A stretch of 64,000 bases of DNA. Origin: Marmoricola endophyticus. GTDB lineage: Bacteria > Actinomycetota > Actinomycetes > Propionibacteriales > Nocardioidaceae. Shown here piece after piece: positions 16,646-25,201 of the stretch; position 1 is the stretch's first letter; each line of letters opens with the position of its first letter. Both the position numbers and the translations under genes were made by a program. The stretch spans positions 2,927,217 to 2,991,216 of the forward strand of contig NZ_BMKQ01000001.1 in assembly GCF_014644415.1 (NCBI RefSeq), written 5' to 3'. The notes beneath the pieces were generated by a model. The model was not told where the DNA came from. It was given only the letters and a program-made list of their open reading frames with translations, and did no database searches.

Positions 16646-16718
16646 GCCCCAGTAGCTCAGTGGATAGAGCAGCCGCCTCCTAAGCGAAAGGTCGCCAGTT
16701 CGACTCTGGCCTGGGGCA
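16646..16718 (+). tRNA. tRNA-Arg (anticodon CCT)
   Basis: A 73-base cloverleaf: acceptor arms 16646-16652 and 16711-16717 pair fully (GCCCCAG/CTGGGGC), D arm GCTC/GAGC, T arm GCCAG/CTGGC with loop TTCGACT, and anticodon loop CTCCTAA, giving CCT for AGG codons. The anticodon stem is weak: only three Watson-Crick pairs, with C28-A42 and G27-A43 mismatched. CCA is not encoded. No integrase or duplicated 3' end follows. Confidence 0.95.
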
Positions 16719-16750
16719 CGCACGGCCACCAGCCCGCTCCGGCGCGGTTC

Positions 16751-16790
16751 GTCATACGACCTGGTCGCCCGGGCGACCACCTCGTATGAC
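16751..16790. terminator. 40 bp near-perfect palindrome, likely bidirectional terminator
   Basis: GTCATACGA at 16751-16759 pairs with TCGTATGAC at 16782-16790, and GGTCGCCC/GGGCGACC forms the core; only two positions per arm (within 16760-16762 and 16779-16781) do not pair. It lies between the tRNA and the end of the convergent lipoprotein gene. There is no T-run, which is common for terminators in GC-rich actinobacteria. Confidence 0.6.
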
Positions 16791-16806
16791 GCTGCGGGGT
16801 CGCCCC

Positions 16807-17682
16807 TCAGCGGCCGGCGTGCACCAGGTCGAGCACCTTCTCGGCGACGGCCTGCTGCTCGGCGGCGAAGGGGTGCAGGGCGGCCGCGCGGTCGGTGTCG
16901 GTACGCACGCCGTTGACCCAGGCGTCCTTGCCCGCGCAGACGTCATGGCCGGTGCCGGCGGCGTACATGTCGACGTACGCCGCGCGCGTGCGACGTGCCG
17001 CCGCGGCCAGCTGCGCGTCGAGCTCACGGTTGACCCGCTCCAGGGCGGTCCGCGCGGCGGCGTCCAGGGGCAGCTGCGCGGGGCAGCTCGTCGAGGCGTC
17101 GACGATCCGCGGGTATCCGACGACCACCACCTCGGCGTCGGGTGCCTTCGCCTGGATCGCCCGGACCACACGCGTGACCCGGTCGCCGATCCGTGGCAGC
17201 ACCCGGGTGGCTCGGGTCGCGTCGACCTCGCCGCAGGTGCCCGCCTGGCCGGGGAAGACGCAGGAGCCGGCGAGGTCGCCGAACAGCCCGAAGTCGTTGC
17301 CGCCGATGCCCAGCGTCACCAGCGCCGTGTCCTCGTCCACGGCGTCCAGCTGCGGAGCCACCCGCGCACCCGCGAAGGTGCGCTGGCCGGCCGTCAGGTC
17401 GGGCGTCGTGGCTCCGGCGCAGGAGCGGTCGACGGCGTTCGCGCCGGAGAGCCCGAGCGCGTCGGCGATGCGCGCGGGGTAGTTGCCGTCGCTGCGCAGA
17501 CAGCCGTCGGCCACGGCGGTGAGCGGGACGTACGGCGCGGAGGTGTAGCTGTCACCCAGCGCGACGTACGACGACACCGCCGGCGGCGTGGTGCTGGGCG
17601 CCGGCTCGCCCGGCGCCGGCGAGGGGCCGCCGCACCCGGCCAGGGCCAGCAGCGCGACCGCCCCGACGCGCAGCCGCCTCAC
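16807..17682 (-). CDS. SGNH/GDSL-family lipoprotein esterase
   Basis: 291 residues. A lipoprotein signal (LALAGC, Cys17) is followed by a Pro/Ser/Thr linker and the block I motif ALGDSYTSAP with Ser45 as nucleophile. IGGNDFGLF supplies block III, and a C-terminal DxxH-like region (AALHPFAAEQQ) the catalytic His. Such enzymes are surface lipases or esterases of mycobacterial/streptomycete type. The GTG start overlaps the stop of the PhaC-like hydrolase (GTGA), so the two are coupled. Substrate unknown; a surface lipid ester is a fair guess. Confidence 0.87.
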   Translation of the reverse strand: MRRLRVGAVALLALAGCGGPSPAPGEPAPSTTPPAVSSYVALGDSYTSAPYVPLTAVADGCLRSDGNYPARIADALGLSGANAVDRSCAGATTPDLTAGQRTFAGARVAPQLDAVDEDTALVTLGIGGNDFGLFGDLAGSCVFPGQAGTCGEVDATRATRVLPRIGDRVTRVVRAIQAKAPDAEVVVVGYPRIVDASTSCPAQLPLDAAARTALERVNRELDAQLAAAARRTRAAYVDMYAAGTGHDVCAGKDAWVNGVRTDTDRAAALHPFAAEQQAVAEKVLDLVHAGR

Positions 17683-18869
17683 TGGGGCGCCAACCCCCGG
17701 GAGGACTTGGAGCCGTACCGCCGCTTGGGGTCGGTACCGATCGAGCGCCCGCCTGCCGACGAGTCCGCGGCGGGGGTGCGAGCCCGCTCCCCGCGCGCCA
17801 CGGGCTCGCGCGCCGCGACGTCGTCGAACCACTCGTCCAGCGCGGGCCAGGTCGTCGACCGCGCCGCCCTGCCGGTGAGGAGACCGAGGTGCCCGCCGGG
17901 GACGATCTCCAGGCGGACCTCCGGCGACCCCGACAGCAGCCGGGTCAGCGGACGGACCGCCTCGATCGGGGCGATCCCGTCGGTGTTGCCCGCCACCACC
18001 AGCACGGGCACGTCGATCGCCGACAGCTCGAGGAAGCGGCCGCCGAGCTCGAGCGCACCGTCGCGCAGCTCGTTGCCCTTGATCATGCGGTGGTAGATCT
18101 GCCCGAACGTCCGGCCGGGGTAGGCCGTCATCTGGTCCATGAACCGCTCGACCGCCTCGAGCTGCGCGAGGTGGTCGCGGTCGTCGAGCGACATCGCGCG
18201 CACGAACGGCTTGGTCAGCAGGCTCTGCAGCCCGGAGAGCTGGAAGGCAGCGCGGACGAACGGCTGCGGTGCGCCGCCGAGCATCCGGTAGAGCCGGGTC
18301 GCCAGCCCGGTGTCGAGGCTCAGGATCGGCCGGATCGGGGCGATGATCGGGACCTTCGAGGTGTCGGCCGGCGAGCCGAGCGCGACGATCGAGGCGATCG
18401 GCAATTCCTTGCCCCCCGCCGCGGCGAGCAGGCTGAAGATCCCGCCGAGGCTCCAGCCGACGACGTGCACGGGTCGCCCGCCCGCGTGCCGGCTGACCTC
18501 GCGGATCGTGTCGGGGACGACCCCGTCGACCCAGTGCTCCATGCCCAGGGCGCGGTCGGCGAACGAGACGCGGGAGTACTCCACGAGGTACGTCGGCCGG
18601 TCGACCTCGACGAGGTGCTCGACGAGGGAGCACCCCCTGCGCAGGTCGTAGCAGATCGCCGGCGCCGCCAGCGGCGTCACCAGCAGGACGGGGTCCTCGT
18701 CCTCGCGGACGGTCCGGCGCGGGCGGTAGTGGTAGAGCTCCCAGCGGTCGCCGCTGGCCATCTGGGTACGGGCCATCGGCCGCAGGTCGGCGACGCCGCC
18801 GTACAGCACCCCCGTCGCGAGGTTGCTCGCCGCGGCGACCAGCTGGTCGGGCTTGGGGATCAGGTCCAC
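17679..18869 (-). CDS. PhaC-like alpha/beta hydrolase
   Basis: 396 residues resembling polyhydroxyalkanoate synthases: the GWSLGG nucleophile elbow (Ser140), a C-terminal VVAGNTDGIAPIE segment with the acid, and PGGHLGLLTG with the His. True PHA synthases have Cys at the nucleophile, so this is more likely an esterase or acyltransferase. It starts one base after otsA ends and overlaps the lipoprotein esterase, so all three are one unit. The C terminus (after about 345) is basic and low-complexity. No phasin or PHA gene is nearby. Confidence 0.8.
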   Translation of the reverse strand: MDLIPKPDQLVAAASNLATGVLYGGVADLRPMARTQMASGDRWELYHYRPRRTVREDEDPVLLVTPLAAPAICYDLRRGCSLVEHLVEVDRPTYLVEYSRVSFADRALGMEHWVDGVVPDTIREVSRHAGGRPVHVVGWSLGGIFSLLAAAGGKELPIASIVALGSPADTSKVPIIAPIRPILSLDTGLATRLYRMLGGAPQPFVRAAFQLSGLQSLLTKPFVRAMSLDDRDHLAQLEAVERFMDQMTAYPGRTFGQIYHRMIKGNELRDGALELGGRFLELSAIDVPVLVVAGNTDGIAPIEAVRPLTRLLSGSPEVRLEIVPGGHLGLLTGRAARSTTWPALDEWFDDVAAREPVARGERARTPAADSSAGGRSIGTDPKRRYGSKSSRGLAPQ

Positions 18870-18870
18870 G

Positions 18871-20301
18871 TCAGGCCACTCCGTCCTCGGGTCCGTCGAG
18901 GGCGCTCAGGAAGCTCGAGGCCCACCGCGCGACGTCGTGCTCGGCGACGGTCTTGCGCATCGCGCGCATCCGTCGCCGCTGCTCCCGCTCGTCGGCGTGG
19001 TAGGCGGCCAGCATCTGCGCCTTCATCCCGTCGATGTCGTACGGGTTGACGAGGTACGCCTGCCGCAGCTCGGCGGCCGCCCCGGCGAACTCGGAGAGCA
19101 CCAGCGAGCCGGTCTCGTCGAGCCGGCAGGCGACGTACTCCTTGGCGACGAGGTTCATGCCGTCGCGGAACGGCGTGACCACCATGATGTCGCAGGCGCG
19201 GTAGAGCGCGGCCATCTCCTCCTGCGGGTACGACGAGTGCAGGTAGCTGATCGCCGGTCGGCCGATCAGCGCGTGGTCGCCGTTGACCCGCCCGACGAGA
19301 CGGTCGATGTCGTCGCGCATGAGGCGGTACTGCTCGACGCGCTCGCGGGAGGGTGTCGCCACCTGCACGAACACGCAGTCCTCGACCCTCAGCTCGCCCT
19401 CGGCGACCAGCTCGGAGAACGCGCGCAGCCGGGCGTAGATCCCCTTGGTGTAGTCGAGGCGGTCCACGCCGAGGAAGATCGTCCGGTTGTCGCCGACCGC
19501 GGACCGGATCTCGGCGGCGCGCCTCTCCACGCCCTCGGAGCGGGCCAGGGTGTCGAAGACCTCGACGTCGATCGAGATCGGGAACGCCTTCGCGGTGACG
19601 GTGCGCCCGTCGGGCATGAACACCTGGTCGCGCTGCGTGCGGTGACCGACGCGCTGGCGGACGAGACGGACGAAGTTCTGCGCCGCGCCGGGACGCTGGA
19701 AGCCGACCAGGTCCGCGCCGAGCAGGCCTTCGAGGAGCTGGCGGCGCCAGGGCAGCTGGGAGAACAGCTCGCCGGGCGGGAAGGGGATGTGCAGGTAGAA
19801 CCCGATCCGGAGGTCGGGCCGCAGCTCGCGGAGCATCTGCGGGACCAGCTGCAGCTGGTAGTCCTGCACCCACACCACGGCGTTCTCGGCGGCCACGCCC
19901 GCCGCGCGCTCGGCGAAGCGGCGGTTGACCCGGACGTAGGACTCCCACCACTCCCGGTGGAACTCCGGCTTCGCCACGAGGTCGTGGTAGAGCGGCCAGA
20001 GGGTGGCGTTGGAGAAGCCCTCGTAGAACTCGGCGTACTCGTCCTCGGTGAGCGAGACCGGGACCAGCTGCAGTCCGTCGTCGACGAACGGGTCGAGCTG
20101 GTCGTCATCACCGGTGCCGCCGGGCCAGCCGATCCAGGCGCCCTCGTTGGCCTTCATCACCGGCATCAGGGCGGAGACCAGACCCCCAGGGGAGCGGCGG
20201 AACGAGACCGACCCGTCGTCCTCGACGACCTTGTCGACCGGCAGCCGGTTGGCCACGACGACGAGGTCCGCTGGCGGCAGCTTGCGTCGGGACCGGCTCA
20301 C
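18871..20301 (-). CDS. otsA: Trehalose-6-phosphate synthase OtsA
   Basis: 476 residues of glycosyltransferase family 20, joining UDP- or ADP-glucose to glucose-6-phosphate. VVANRLPVD and SPGGLVSAL near the N terminus, [10 protein letters not shown] in the middle, and [18 protein letters not shown] form the sugar-nucleotide site. Start is a GTG. The usual VHDYHL is VQDYQL here, a mild change. The matching phosphatase otsB is on the other strand at 24132. otsA follows the TPM-domain gene by 49 bp, a gap holding a weak hairpin (20327-20342). Confidence 0.94.
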   Translation of the reverse strand: MSRSRRKLPPADLVVVANRLPVDKVVEDDGSVSFRRSPGGLVSALMPVMKANEGAWIGWPGGTGDDDQLDPFVDDGLQLVPVSLTEDEYAEFYEGFSNATLWPLYHDLVAKPEFHREWWESYVRVNRRFAERAAGVAAENAVVWVQDYQLQLVPQMLRELRPDLRIGFYLHIPFPPGELFSQLPWRRQLLEGLLGADLVGFQRPGAAQNFVRLVRQRVGHRTQRDQVFMPDGRTVTAKAFPISIDVEVFDTLARSEGVERRAAEIRSAVGDNRTIFLGVDRLDYTKGIYARLRAFSELVAEGELRVEDCVFVQVATPSRERVEQYRLMRDDIDRLVGRVNGDHALIGRPAISYLHSSYPQEEMAALYRACDIMVVTPFRDGMNLVAKEYVACRLDETGSLVLSEFAGAAAELRQAYLVNPYDIDGMKAQMLAAYHADEREQRRRMRAMRKTVAEHDVARWASSFLSALDGPEDGVA

Positions 20302-20350
20302 GCCGTGAGCCTAGGCGAGCGTGTCGACACCCGCGTGGGTGTACGCCGCC

Positions 20351-21886
20351 TCAGGTACTGCCGGCTGCGCCGCCTCCACCACCGGCGCCGCCGCCGGACA
20401 CCGTCCCGCCGCCGCCGCTCGACCGGGGGAACGTGTTGTTGAACAGCCGCCAGCCGTCGACCGCCGAGCCGGTCGCGACGACCGCGAGGGCCCCATGTGG
20501 CCCGTCCGGGCGGTTCTCGAGAGCGCTGGCGAGAGTGCGCCGCATCGGTCGGCGCAGGTTGAGCGCGACGATGTCGGCCAGCAGGTCGTCGACCCCGATG
20601 CTCCGCAGCGTCGCGACGTCGGCCTTCCGCAACCCCGCCTTGTACGCCTTCCAGGCCTGGCTGGCCTCGCGTCCGGCGGAGGACAGGACGGGGTGCGCCA
20701 GGGCGAGGAAGACCACGCCGAGGACCAGGACGAAGGTCGACAGGGCGGCAACGCCCACCACCCAGCCGTCGTCGGTGACGATCGCGAAGCCGAGACCGAG
20801 CAGCGCGGCGCCCCAGCCGCCCACGAGACCCCACCGGAGCAGTCCGCGGCGGTAGCCGTCGTCGTACCACCCACGGCTCCGGAGGTCCTCGCGGATGGCC
20901 TCCTTGTACGCCGGCCGCGGCGCGCTGACCCTGCGCAGGTCGGCGCCACGCACCACGTCGCCGTGCGAGCACCCTCGCAGCTCTCGCCAGACGGCCCGGT
21001 CGATCTGCGCGGGCCCGACCGCGTCCTCGTCGACCAGCCGGACCTGGAGCCCGGAGGGGCCTGACGGGCCCTGCCCCTGCTCCAACGCCACCGCTCGGCG
21101 GTCCGCCAGTGCCAGGAGGGTGGCGGGCACGGTGTGCGTGAGGAAGAGCGCGGACGGTCCGACGAGCGTGGCGACGAGGGCATGCGGCGTGTCCTCGTCG
21201 GGGCGGTGGGTCGTGCGAGGCGGGCGGCGCGACGTCGGCCGGTGACTCCTCAGGAAGAGGAGGAGGGCGGCGAGGAACCCGAGCGCCACTAGTGCCGCGT
21301 ACCCCCATTGCAGCGCCGGGGACCGGTCCACCAGCCCGCGCAGCCCGGTCTCCGCCGGGGGGCCGTCACGGATGTCGTTCTCGAGCCGGTCGACGGCGGC
21401 GGTCAGGCCGCGGGCGACGTCGCCGTCGCGCAGCGGCGGGATCAGCGCCTCCTCGACGAGGTCTTCCTGCTCACGGCGGGGGACGTTGCCGTCGTCGTAC
21501 GTCGACCCGAGGAAGACGCCGGCGCGGGCGTCGTCGTCGCTGCCGGGCTCGCGGTCGACCAGCAGGGCGCCGGCGGTGTCCTGGTCGGTCCCGGTAGCCG
21601 CGACCCAGGCCTGCTGCAGGGCCTCGACCTCCTCCAGGGTCTCCTCGGGATCGGCCTCACGGTCGCGGACGAGCACCACGACGTCGGCTCCGGTACGGGC
21701 CTCGAGCGCGTCCAGCCGGCGCTGGAGGGCGGCGGTCTGCGTGGTCGAGAGTGAGCGGCCGGTCTCGTCGTACACCCTCGTTCCGGCGGTGAGGTCCGGG
21801 AAGTCTGCGGCGTCGGCGTACGCCGCGGGCGCGAGGGTCGCCAGCACTGCGACAAGCAGCGCGAGGGCGACCCCGGCCCGCTTCAT
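20351..21886 (-). CDS. TPM-domain secreted/membrane protein
   Basis: 511 residues. Signal peptide at 1-25 (ALALLVAVLATLAPAAYA), then a TPM domain (about 30-175; FPDLTAGTRVYDETG, ADVVVLVRDRE), one membrane helix (about 193-213), a cytosolic basic region, two more hydrophobic segments (about 345-395) and a Gly/Ser-rich C terminus (SGGGGTVSGGG). This plan is that of TPM/DUF2207-like proteins of unknown role, sometimes linked to envelope or photosystem repair. Its ATG overlaps by one base with the stop of the upstream oxidoreductase. Confidence 0.8.
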   Translation of the reverse strand: MKRAGVALALLVAVLATLAPAAYADAADFPDLTAGTRVYDETGRSLSTTQTAALQRRLDALEARTGADVVVLVRDREADPEETLEEVEALQQAWVAATGTDQDTAGALLVDREPGSDDDARAGVFLGSTYDDGNVPRREQEDLVEEALIPPLRDGDVARGLTAAVDRLENDIRDGPPAETGLRGLVDRSPALQWGYAALVALGFLAALLLFLRSHRPTSRRPPRTTHRPDEDTPHALVATLVGPSALFLTHTVPATLLALADRRAVALEQGQGPSGPSGLQVRLVDEDAVGPAQIDRAVWRELRGCSHGDVVRGADLRRVSAPRPAYKEAIREDLRSRGWYDDGYRRGLLRWGLVGGWGAALLGLGFAIVTDDGWVVGVAALSTFVLVLGVVFLALAHPVLSSAGREASQAWKAYKAGLRKADVATLRSIGVDDLLADIVALNLRRPMRRTLASALENRPDGPHGALAVVATGSAVDGWRLFNNTFPRSSGGGGTVSGGGAGGGGGAAGST

Positions 21887-22896
21887 CAGTCGCGTTCCTG
21901 GGGGTAGACGACCCCGATCTCGGAGCGGATCAGGTCCATCTGCTGCATCAGGGCGAGCGTCTGGGCGTGGGGGACGAGCGGGCTCTGCAGCTCGCCGGCC
22001 CGGAGGCAGCGGCCGACCTCGACCGCCTCGTTGCCCAGCCCGGTGCCGATCAGCGGAGACGGAGGGTCGATGCGGACCGGCTCGGTGGCCCGGCCGTCCT
22101 CGTACGCCGTCCAGGTGGCGTACGAGGGGTGGTGGAAGCCCGAGGGGAGGTCCAGGCGCCCGCGGTCGGTGGCGATGCTGGCGGTGCGCGGCGACTGGGC
22201 GGTCATGGAGGCGGTCAGTGCCGCCACGGCGCCGGACTCGTAGCGTGCCGAGATCGCGACGTTCACGTCGACTCCCGAGGACGACAGCTGGGCCACCGGC
22301 GCCAGCTCGGCCGGGTCCCCGAGGAGCAGCTGTGCCAGGGTCAGCGGGTAGATCCCCATGTCCAGCAGCGCGCCCGCGCCCAGCGCCGGGTCCCACATCC
22401 GCGGGGAGGCGTCGTCGGGCACGCGGAAGCCGAGGTCCGCGACGAGCTGCAGCGGCTGTCCGAAGTCGCCGGCGGCGAGGCGCTCGCGCAGGTGCCGGAC
22501 CAGCGGGTTGCAGGCCATCCACATGGCCTCCATGAAGAACAGCCCGCTGGCGGTGGCGTGGTCCAGCATCGTCGAGGTCAGGCCCGCGTTCAGCGCGACC
22601 GGCTTCTCGCACAGCACCGGCTTCCCGGCGTCCAGCGCCATCGCGACGTGCTCGGGGTGCAGCGCGTGCGGGGAGGCGACGTACACGACGTCGACGGTGT
22701 CGTCCTCGAGCATCGCGGCGTACGACGCGTGAGCCGTGCCGCCGTGCTCCGCGGCGAAGGCCTCCGCCGAGGACAGCTCACGCGACCCCACCGCCGCCAC
22801 CCGGGCGGAGTTGAGCAGGTGCAGGTCGGTGGCGAAGCTGTGGGCGATGGTGCCGGTCGAGCAGATTCCCCAGCCGACGGGTTCGATCTCGTCCAT
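21886..22896 (-). CDS. Gfo/Idh/MocA family oxidoreductase
   Basis: 336 residues. A Rossmann NAD(P) domain (WGICSTGTIAHSFA; VVYVASPHALHPEH) ends with the family EKP motif (VLCEKPVALN, the Lys that helps catalysis), followed by the C-terminal alpha/beta domain with MDMGIYPL-like LLDMGIYPL. It would oxidise or reduce a sugar or polyol. ATG at 22896 is preferred over a GTG three codons earlier. First gene of the run toward otsA, which makes a role in trehalose or sugar handling possible but unproven. Confidence 0.87.
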   Translation of the reverse strand: MDEIEPVGWGICSTGTIAHSFATDLHLLNSARVAAVGSRELSSAEAFAAEHGGTAHASYAAMLEDDTVDVVYVASPHALHPEHVAMALDAGKPVLCEKPVALNAGLTSTMLDHATASGLFFMEAMWMACNPLVRHLRERLAAGDFGQPLQLVADLGFRVPDDASPRMWDPALGAGALLDMGIYPLTLAQLLLGDPAELAPVAQLSSSGVDVNVAISARYESGAVAALTASMTAQSPRTASIATDRGRLDLPSGFHHPSYATWTAYEDGRATEPVRIDPPSPLIGTGLGNEAVEVGRCLRAGELQSPLVPHAQTLALMQQMDLIRSEIGVVYPQERD

Positions 22897-22968
22897 GACC
22901 GACACGGTAGACAGGTCCCCGCCGGTGCGGCACCGGCCCCGGCCGGTCGCGCGACTCGCCGCGCATCG

Positions 22969-22999
22969 AATGACAGCGCTGTCATTCCTCGCCTACAGT
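22969..22999 (+). promoter_or_regulatory. Promoter with perfect 18 bp palindromic operator (DUF3263 gene)
   Basis: AATGACAGCGCTGTCATT (22969-22986) is a perfect palindrome. It covers a -35-like ATGACA (22970-22975), which lies 18 bp from a -10-like TACAGT (22994-22999). A repressor bound here would block the promoter of the gene at 23067. TGACAG/CTGTCA half-sites recur at 26698-26720 with wider spacing. The binding protein is unknown. Confidence 0.55.
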
Positions 23000-23066
23000 G
23001 CAGGGAACGCGCTCGTGCTGCCACGAGGCGTCGTGCCGCCGCCGTCGAAGGAGCCGATCGAAGACC

Positions 23067-23357
23067 ATGTCTGCCGAGAGTGCCGCCGTGGACCGACCCG
23101 AGCCCCGCGAGATCTCCGAGCGAGACGTCGCGATCCTCGACTTCGAGCGCCAGTGGTGGAAGTACGCCGGCGCCAAGGAGCAGGCCATCCGCGAGCAGTT
23201 CGACATGTCGGCCGCCCGGTACTACCAGGTACTCAACTCCCTCATCGACCGGCCGGAGGCGCTCGAGGCGGACCCGCTGCTGGTCCGCCGGCTGCGTCGT
23301 CTGCGCGCCAGCCGCCAGCGCCAGCGCCAGGCCCGTCGCCTCGGCTTCGAGGTCTGA
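23067..23357 (+). CDS. DUF3263 family protein
   Basis: A 96-residue small basic protein with the DUF3263 core ILDFERQWWKYAGAKEQAI and YYQVLNSLIDRPEAL; a helix-turn-helix-like arrangement is plausible (REQFDMSAARYYQVLN). The C terminus is Arg/Gln-rich (RLRRLRASRQRQRQARR), so nucleic-acid binding is likely. Found widely in actinobacteria before a LytR_C gene, as here (52 bp). Its promoter carries a perfect palindrome. No function is established. Confidence 0.88.
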   Translation: MSAESAAVDRPEPREISERDVAILDFERQWWKYAGAKEQAIREQFDMSAARYYQVLNSLIDRPEALEADPLLVRRLRRLRASRQRQRQARRLGFEV

Positions 23358-23409
23358 GCGCTCCCCGCGCCCCACGCCCCACACTTCCCCAGAGCACGTG
23401 GAGGACCAG

Positions 23410-24018
23410 ATGACCCGACGTACCGACAACGCCGCCGACCCGGCGAGCGGGCGGCCGCGTCACGACGAGTCCGGCGTCGTCGCCCCGTCCCGCGTGATGC
23501 TGGTGGCGATCGTGCTGGTCGCGATCGCCGCGGCGACGTACGTCGCCGGGCTCGGCAAGGGCTCCGACGAGCCTGACACCGCGACCACCGCCTCCTCGCG
23601 CCAGACGCCGAGCGCCTCGACCAGCGCCCCCGCCGCGTCGACCCCGTCGACCCCCAGTGCGTCGACGACGCCGTCCACGAAGCCCTCCGCGAAGCCTTCG
23701 GCCACGTCCTCACCCACCGCCGCGGCCTCTCCTGCGGTCGAGCGGGGCAAGGTCAGCGTGTCGGTGTTCAACAACTCCTCGACCACCGGTCTCGCCGCCC
23801 GTACCTCCGGCAAGGTCAAGGGCGCCGGGTGGAAGGTGATCGGGACCGACAACTGGTACGGCACCATCCCGCAGCCGACCGTGTACTACCCGGCGTCCCT
23901 CGAGCCCGCCGCCCGGCTGCTGGCCAAGGACCTCGGGATCGACCGGGTCAAGCCGGCGGTCAGCCCGATGCGCAACGACCGGCTCACCCTGATCGTCACC
24001 GCCGACTACCGGGCCTGA
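23410..24018 (+). CDS. LytR C-terminal domain membrane protein
   Basis: 202 residues: short cytosolic N terminus, one membrane helix (about 29-48; VMLVAIVLVAIAAATYVAGL), a Ser/Thr/Pro/Ala linker (about 55-112) and a LytR_C domain (VSVFNNSSTTGLAARTSGKV to the end). Lone LytR_C proteins sit outside the membrane and may bind wall glycopolymers with LCP enzymes. GGAGG lies 5 bp before the ATG. Confidence 0.88.
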   Translation: MTRRTDNAADPASGRPRHDESGVVAPSRVMLVAIVLVAIAAATYVAGLGKGSDEPDTATTASSRQTPSASTSAPAASTPSTPSASTTPSTKPSAKPSATSSPTAAASPAVERGKVSVSVFNNSSTTGLAARTSGKVKGAGWKVIGTDNWYGTIPQPTVYYPASLEPAARLLAKDLGIDRVKPAVSPMRNDRLTLIVTADYRA

Positions 24019-24131
24019 CCGGCCGGCCGGAGGTCGCTCCGGAGCCGTTGCGGAGTCGTGCGGAGCCGCTCCAGGTCCGCTCCAGGGCCTTCGGCGTACT
24101 GATATGGCCGGGGTGGGACAGAATCGTGGCC

Positions 24132-24980
24132 ATGGACTTCCGCAGCGCCGAGGCCGAGCGGCACTACGAGGACGTCGTCGCCCACGCCTCGGGCCTGGTG
24201 GTCGGCATGGACTTCGACGGGACCCTGGCCCCGATCGTCGAGGACCCGGCCGCGGCCACCATCCTTCCCGGGACCGGCGACCTGCTGGTGGACCTCGCCG
24301 AGTCCGTCTCCGCCCTCGCCGTGATCACCGGTCGACCCGCGCGTCAGGTGCTCGCCCTGGGCGGGTTGGAGGAGGTCGGGGTGGCCGTCGGACAGCACGG
24401 CCGGGTGCTGCACGTCCTCGGGCAGTACGGGAACGAGCGCTGGTCCTCGGTGGACCGCCGGATCCTCTCGCCACAGCCCCCGCGCGGCCTGTCGACGTTC
24501 GAGTCGCGGCTGCCCGGTCTGCTGCGCCGGTACGACGCCGAGGGGGCGTACGTCGAGGACAAGGGCCTCGCCGTCGGGATACACACTCGGCGCCTGGACG
24601 ACCCCAGGGGCGCCTTCGACCGGCTCCTCGACCCGGTGCGCGGGCTGGCCGAGGAGCTCGGCCTCCAGGTCGAGCCGGGGAGGCTGGTGATCGAGGTCCG
24701 CGCCCCGGGGACCGACAAGGGGGCCGCGGTCCGCCGGCTCGTCGAGCAGGTCGGGGCGCAGGCCTTCTGCTTCGTCGGCGACGACCTGGGCGACGTCGCG
24801 GCCTTCCGTGCGGTCCGCGACCTGCGGGAGCAGGGGGCCGTCGCAGGCCTCCTGGTCTGCGCCGGCTCCCCGGAGGAGCGCGCACTGGTCGACCTCGCGG
24901 ACGTCGTCGTCGACGGTCCGGACGGTGTGCAGGAGTTCCTGCGCAGGCTCGCCGCCGACACCGGGGTCCGCGCCGGCTGA
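24132..24980 (+). CDS. otsB: Trehalose-6-phosphate phosphatase OtsB
   Basis: 282 residues of the HAD phosphatase family. Motif I is DFDGTLAP (nucleophile Asp27, acid Asp29), motif II lies in ALAVITGRPARQV, and motif IV is FVGDDLGD. It removes phosphate from trehalose-6-phosphate made by OtsA (18871-20301, opposite strand). A GTG two codons earlier could also serve. It is followed by 220 bp without a gene that hold a palindromic repeat. Confidence 0.93.
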   Translation: MDFRSAEAERHYEDVVAHASGLVVGMDFDGTLAPIVEDPAAATILPGTGDLLVDLAESVSALAVITGRPARQVLALGGLEEVGVAVGQHGRVLHVLGQYGNERWSSVDRRILSPQPPRGLSTFESRLPGLLRRYDAEGAYVEDKGLAVGIHTRRLDDPRGAFDRLLDPVRGLAEELGLQVEPGRLVIEVRAPGTDKGAAVRRLVEQVGAQAFCFVGDDLGDVAAFRAVRDLREQGAVAGLLVCAGSPEERALVDLADVVVDGPDGVQEFLRRLAADTGVRAG

Positions 24981-25002
24981 GCACACCTGAGCCAGGGCAG
25001 GT

Positions 25003-25091
25003 GGTCTCGACGTCCCTCCCTCGCTGGGCGCTCGGTCGGGCTCGATCACGTGGGTGGTCGAGCAGCGAGCGCCAGCGAGCGCGTCGAGACC
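25003..25091. repeat. Palindromic extragenic repeat
   Basis: GGTCTCGAC at 25003-25011 is mirrored by GTCGAGACC at 25083-25091. Between them the left part contains CTCGCTGGGCGCTCGG and CTCGATCAC, the right part GGTCGAGCAGCGAGCGCC, which pair imperfectly to form a long cruciform. The sequence style (GCTCGCTGGCGCTCGCTGCTCGACC) is that of short dispersed palindromes found between genes in Nocardioides-like genomes, as I recall. It may also end transcription of otsB. Confidence 0.65.
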
Positions 25092-25201
25092 CCGTGAGGT
25101 AGGCGACGAGACCGCCTCGCCGTCTCGCATCACGGACGCGTATCCCGACATGCGGGACGCCGGTTCACGGCGGAGGTCGCGCGTTCCCTAGGCTGGCGCT
25201 G

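Noticed and set aside
16719-16806. Attachment site of a mobile element at the tRNA-Arg 3' end
   Set aside because: No integrase, no duplicated tRNA 3' end in the window, and the genes beyond look like core genes.
17679-18869. Polyhydroxyalkanoate synthase PhaC
   Set aside because: The nucleophile is Ser140 in GWSLGG instead of Cys, and no PHA genes are near; a general hydrolase or acyltransferase is more likely.
20327-20342. Hairpin ACACCC-GCGT-GGGTGT between the TPM gene and otsA as a terminator
   Set aside because: The stem is only 6 bp without a T-run; it is too weak to conclude that otsA is separate from the upstream genes.
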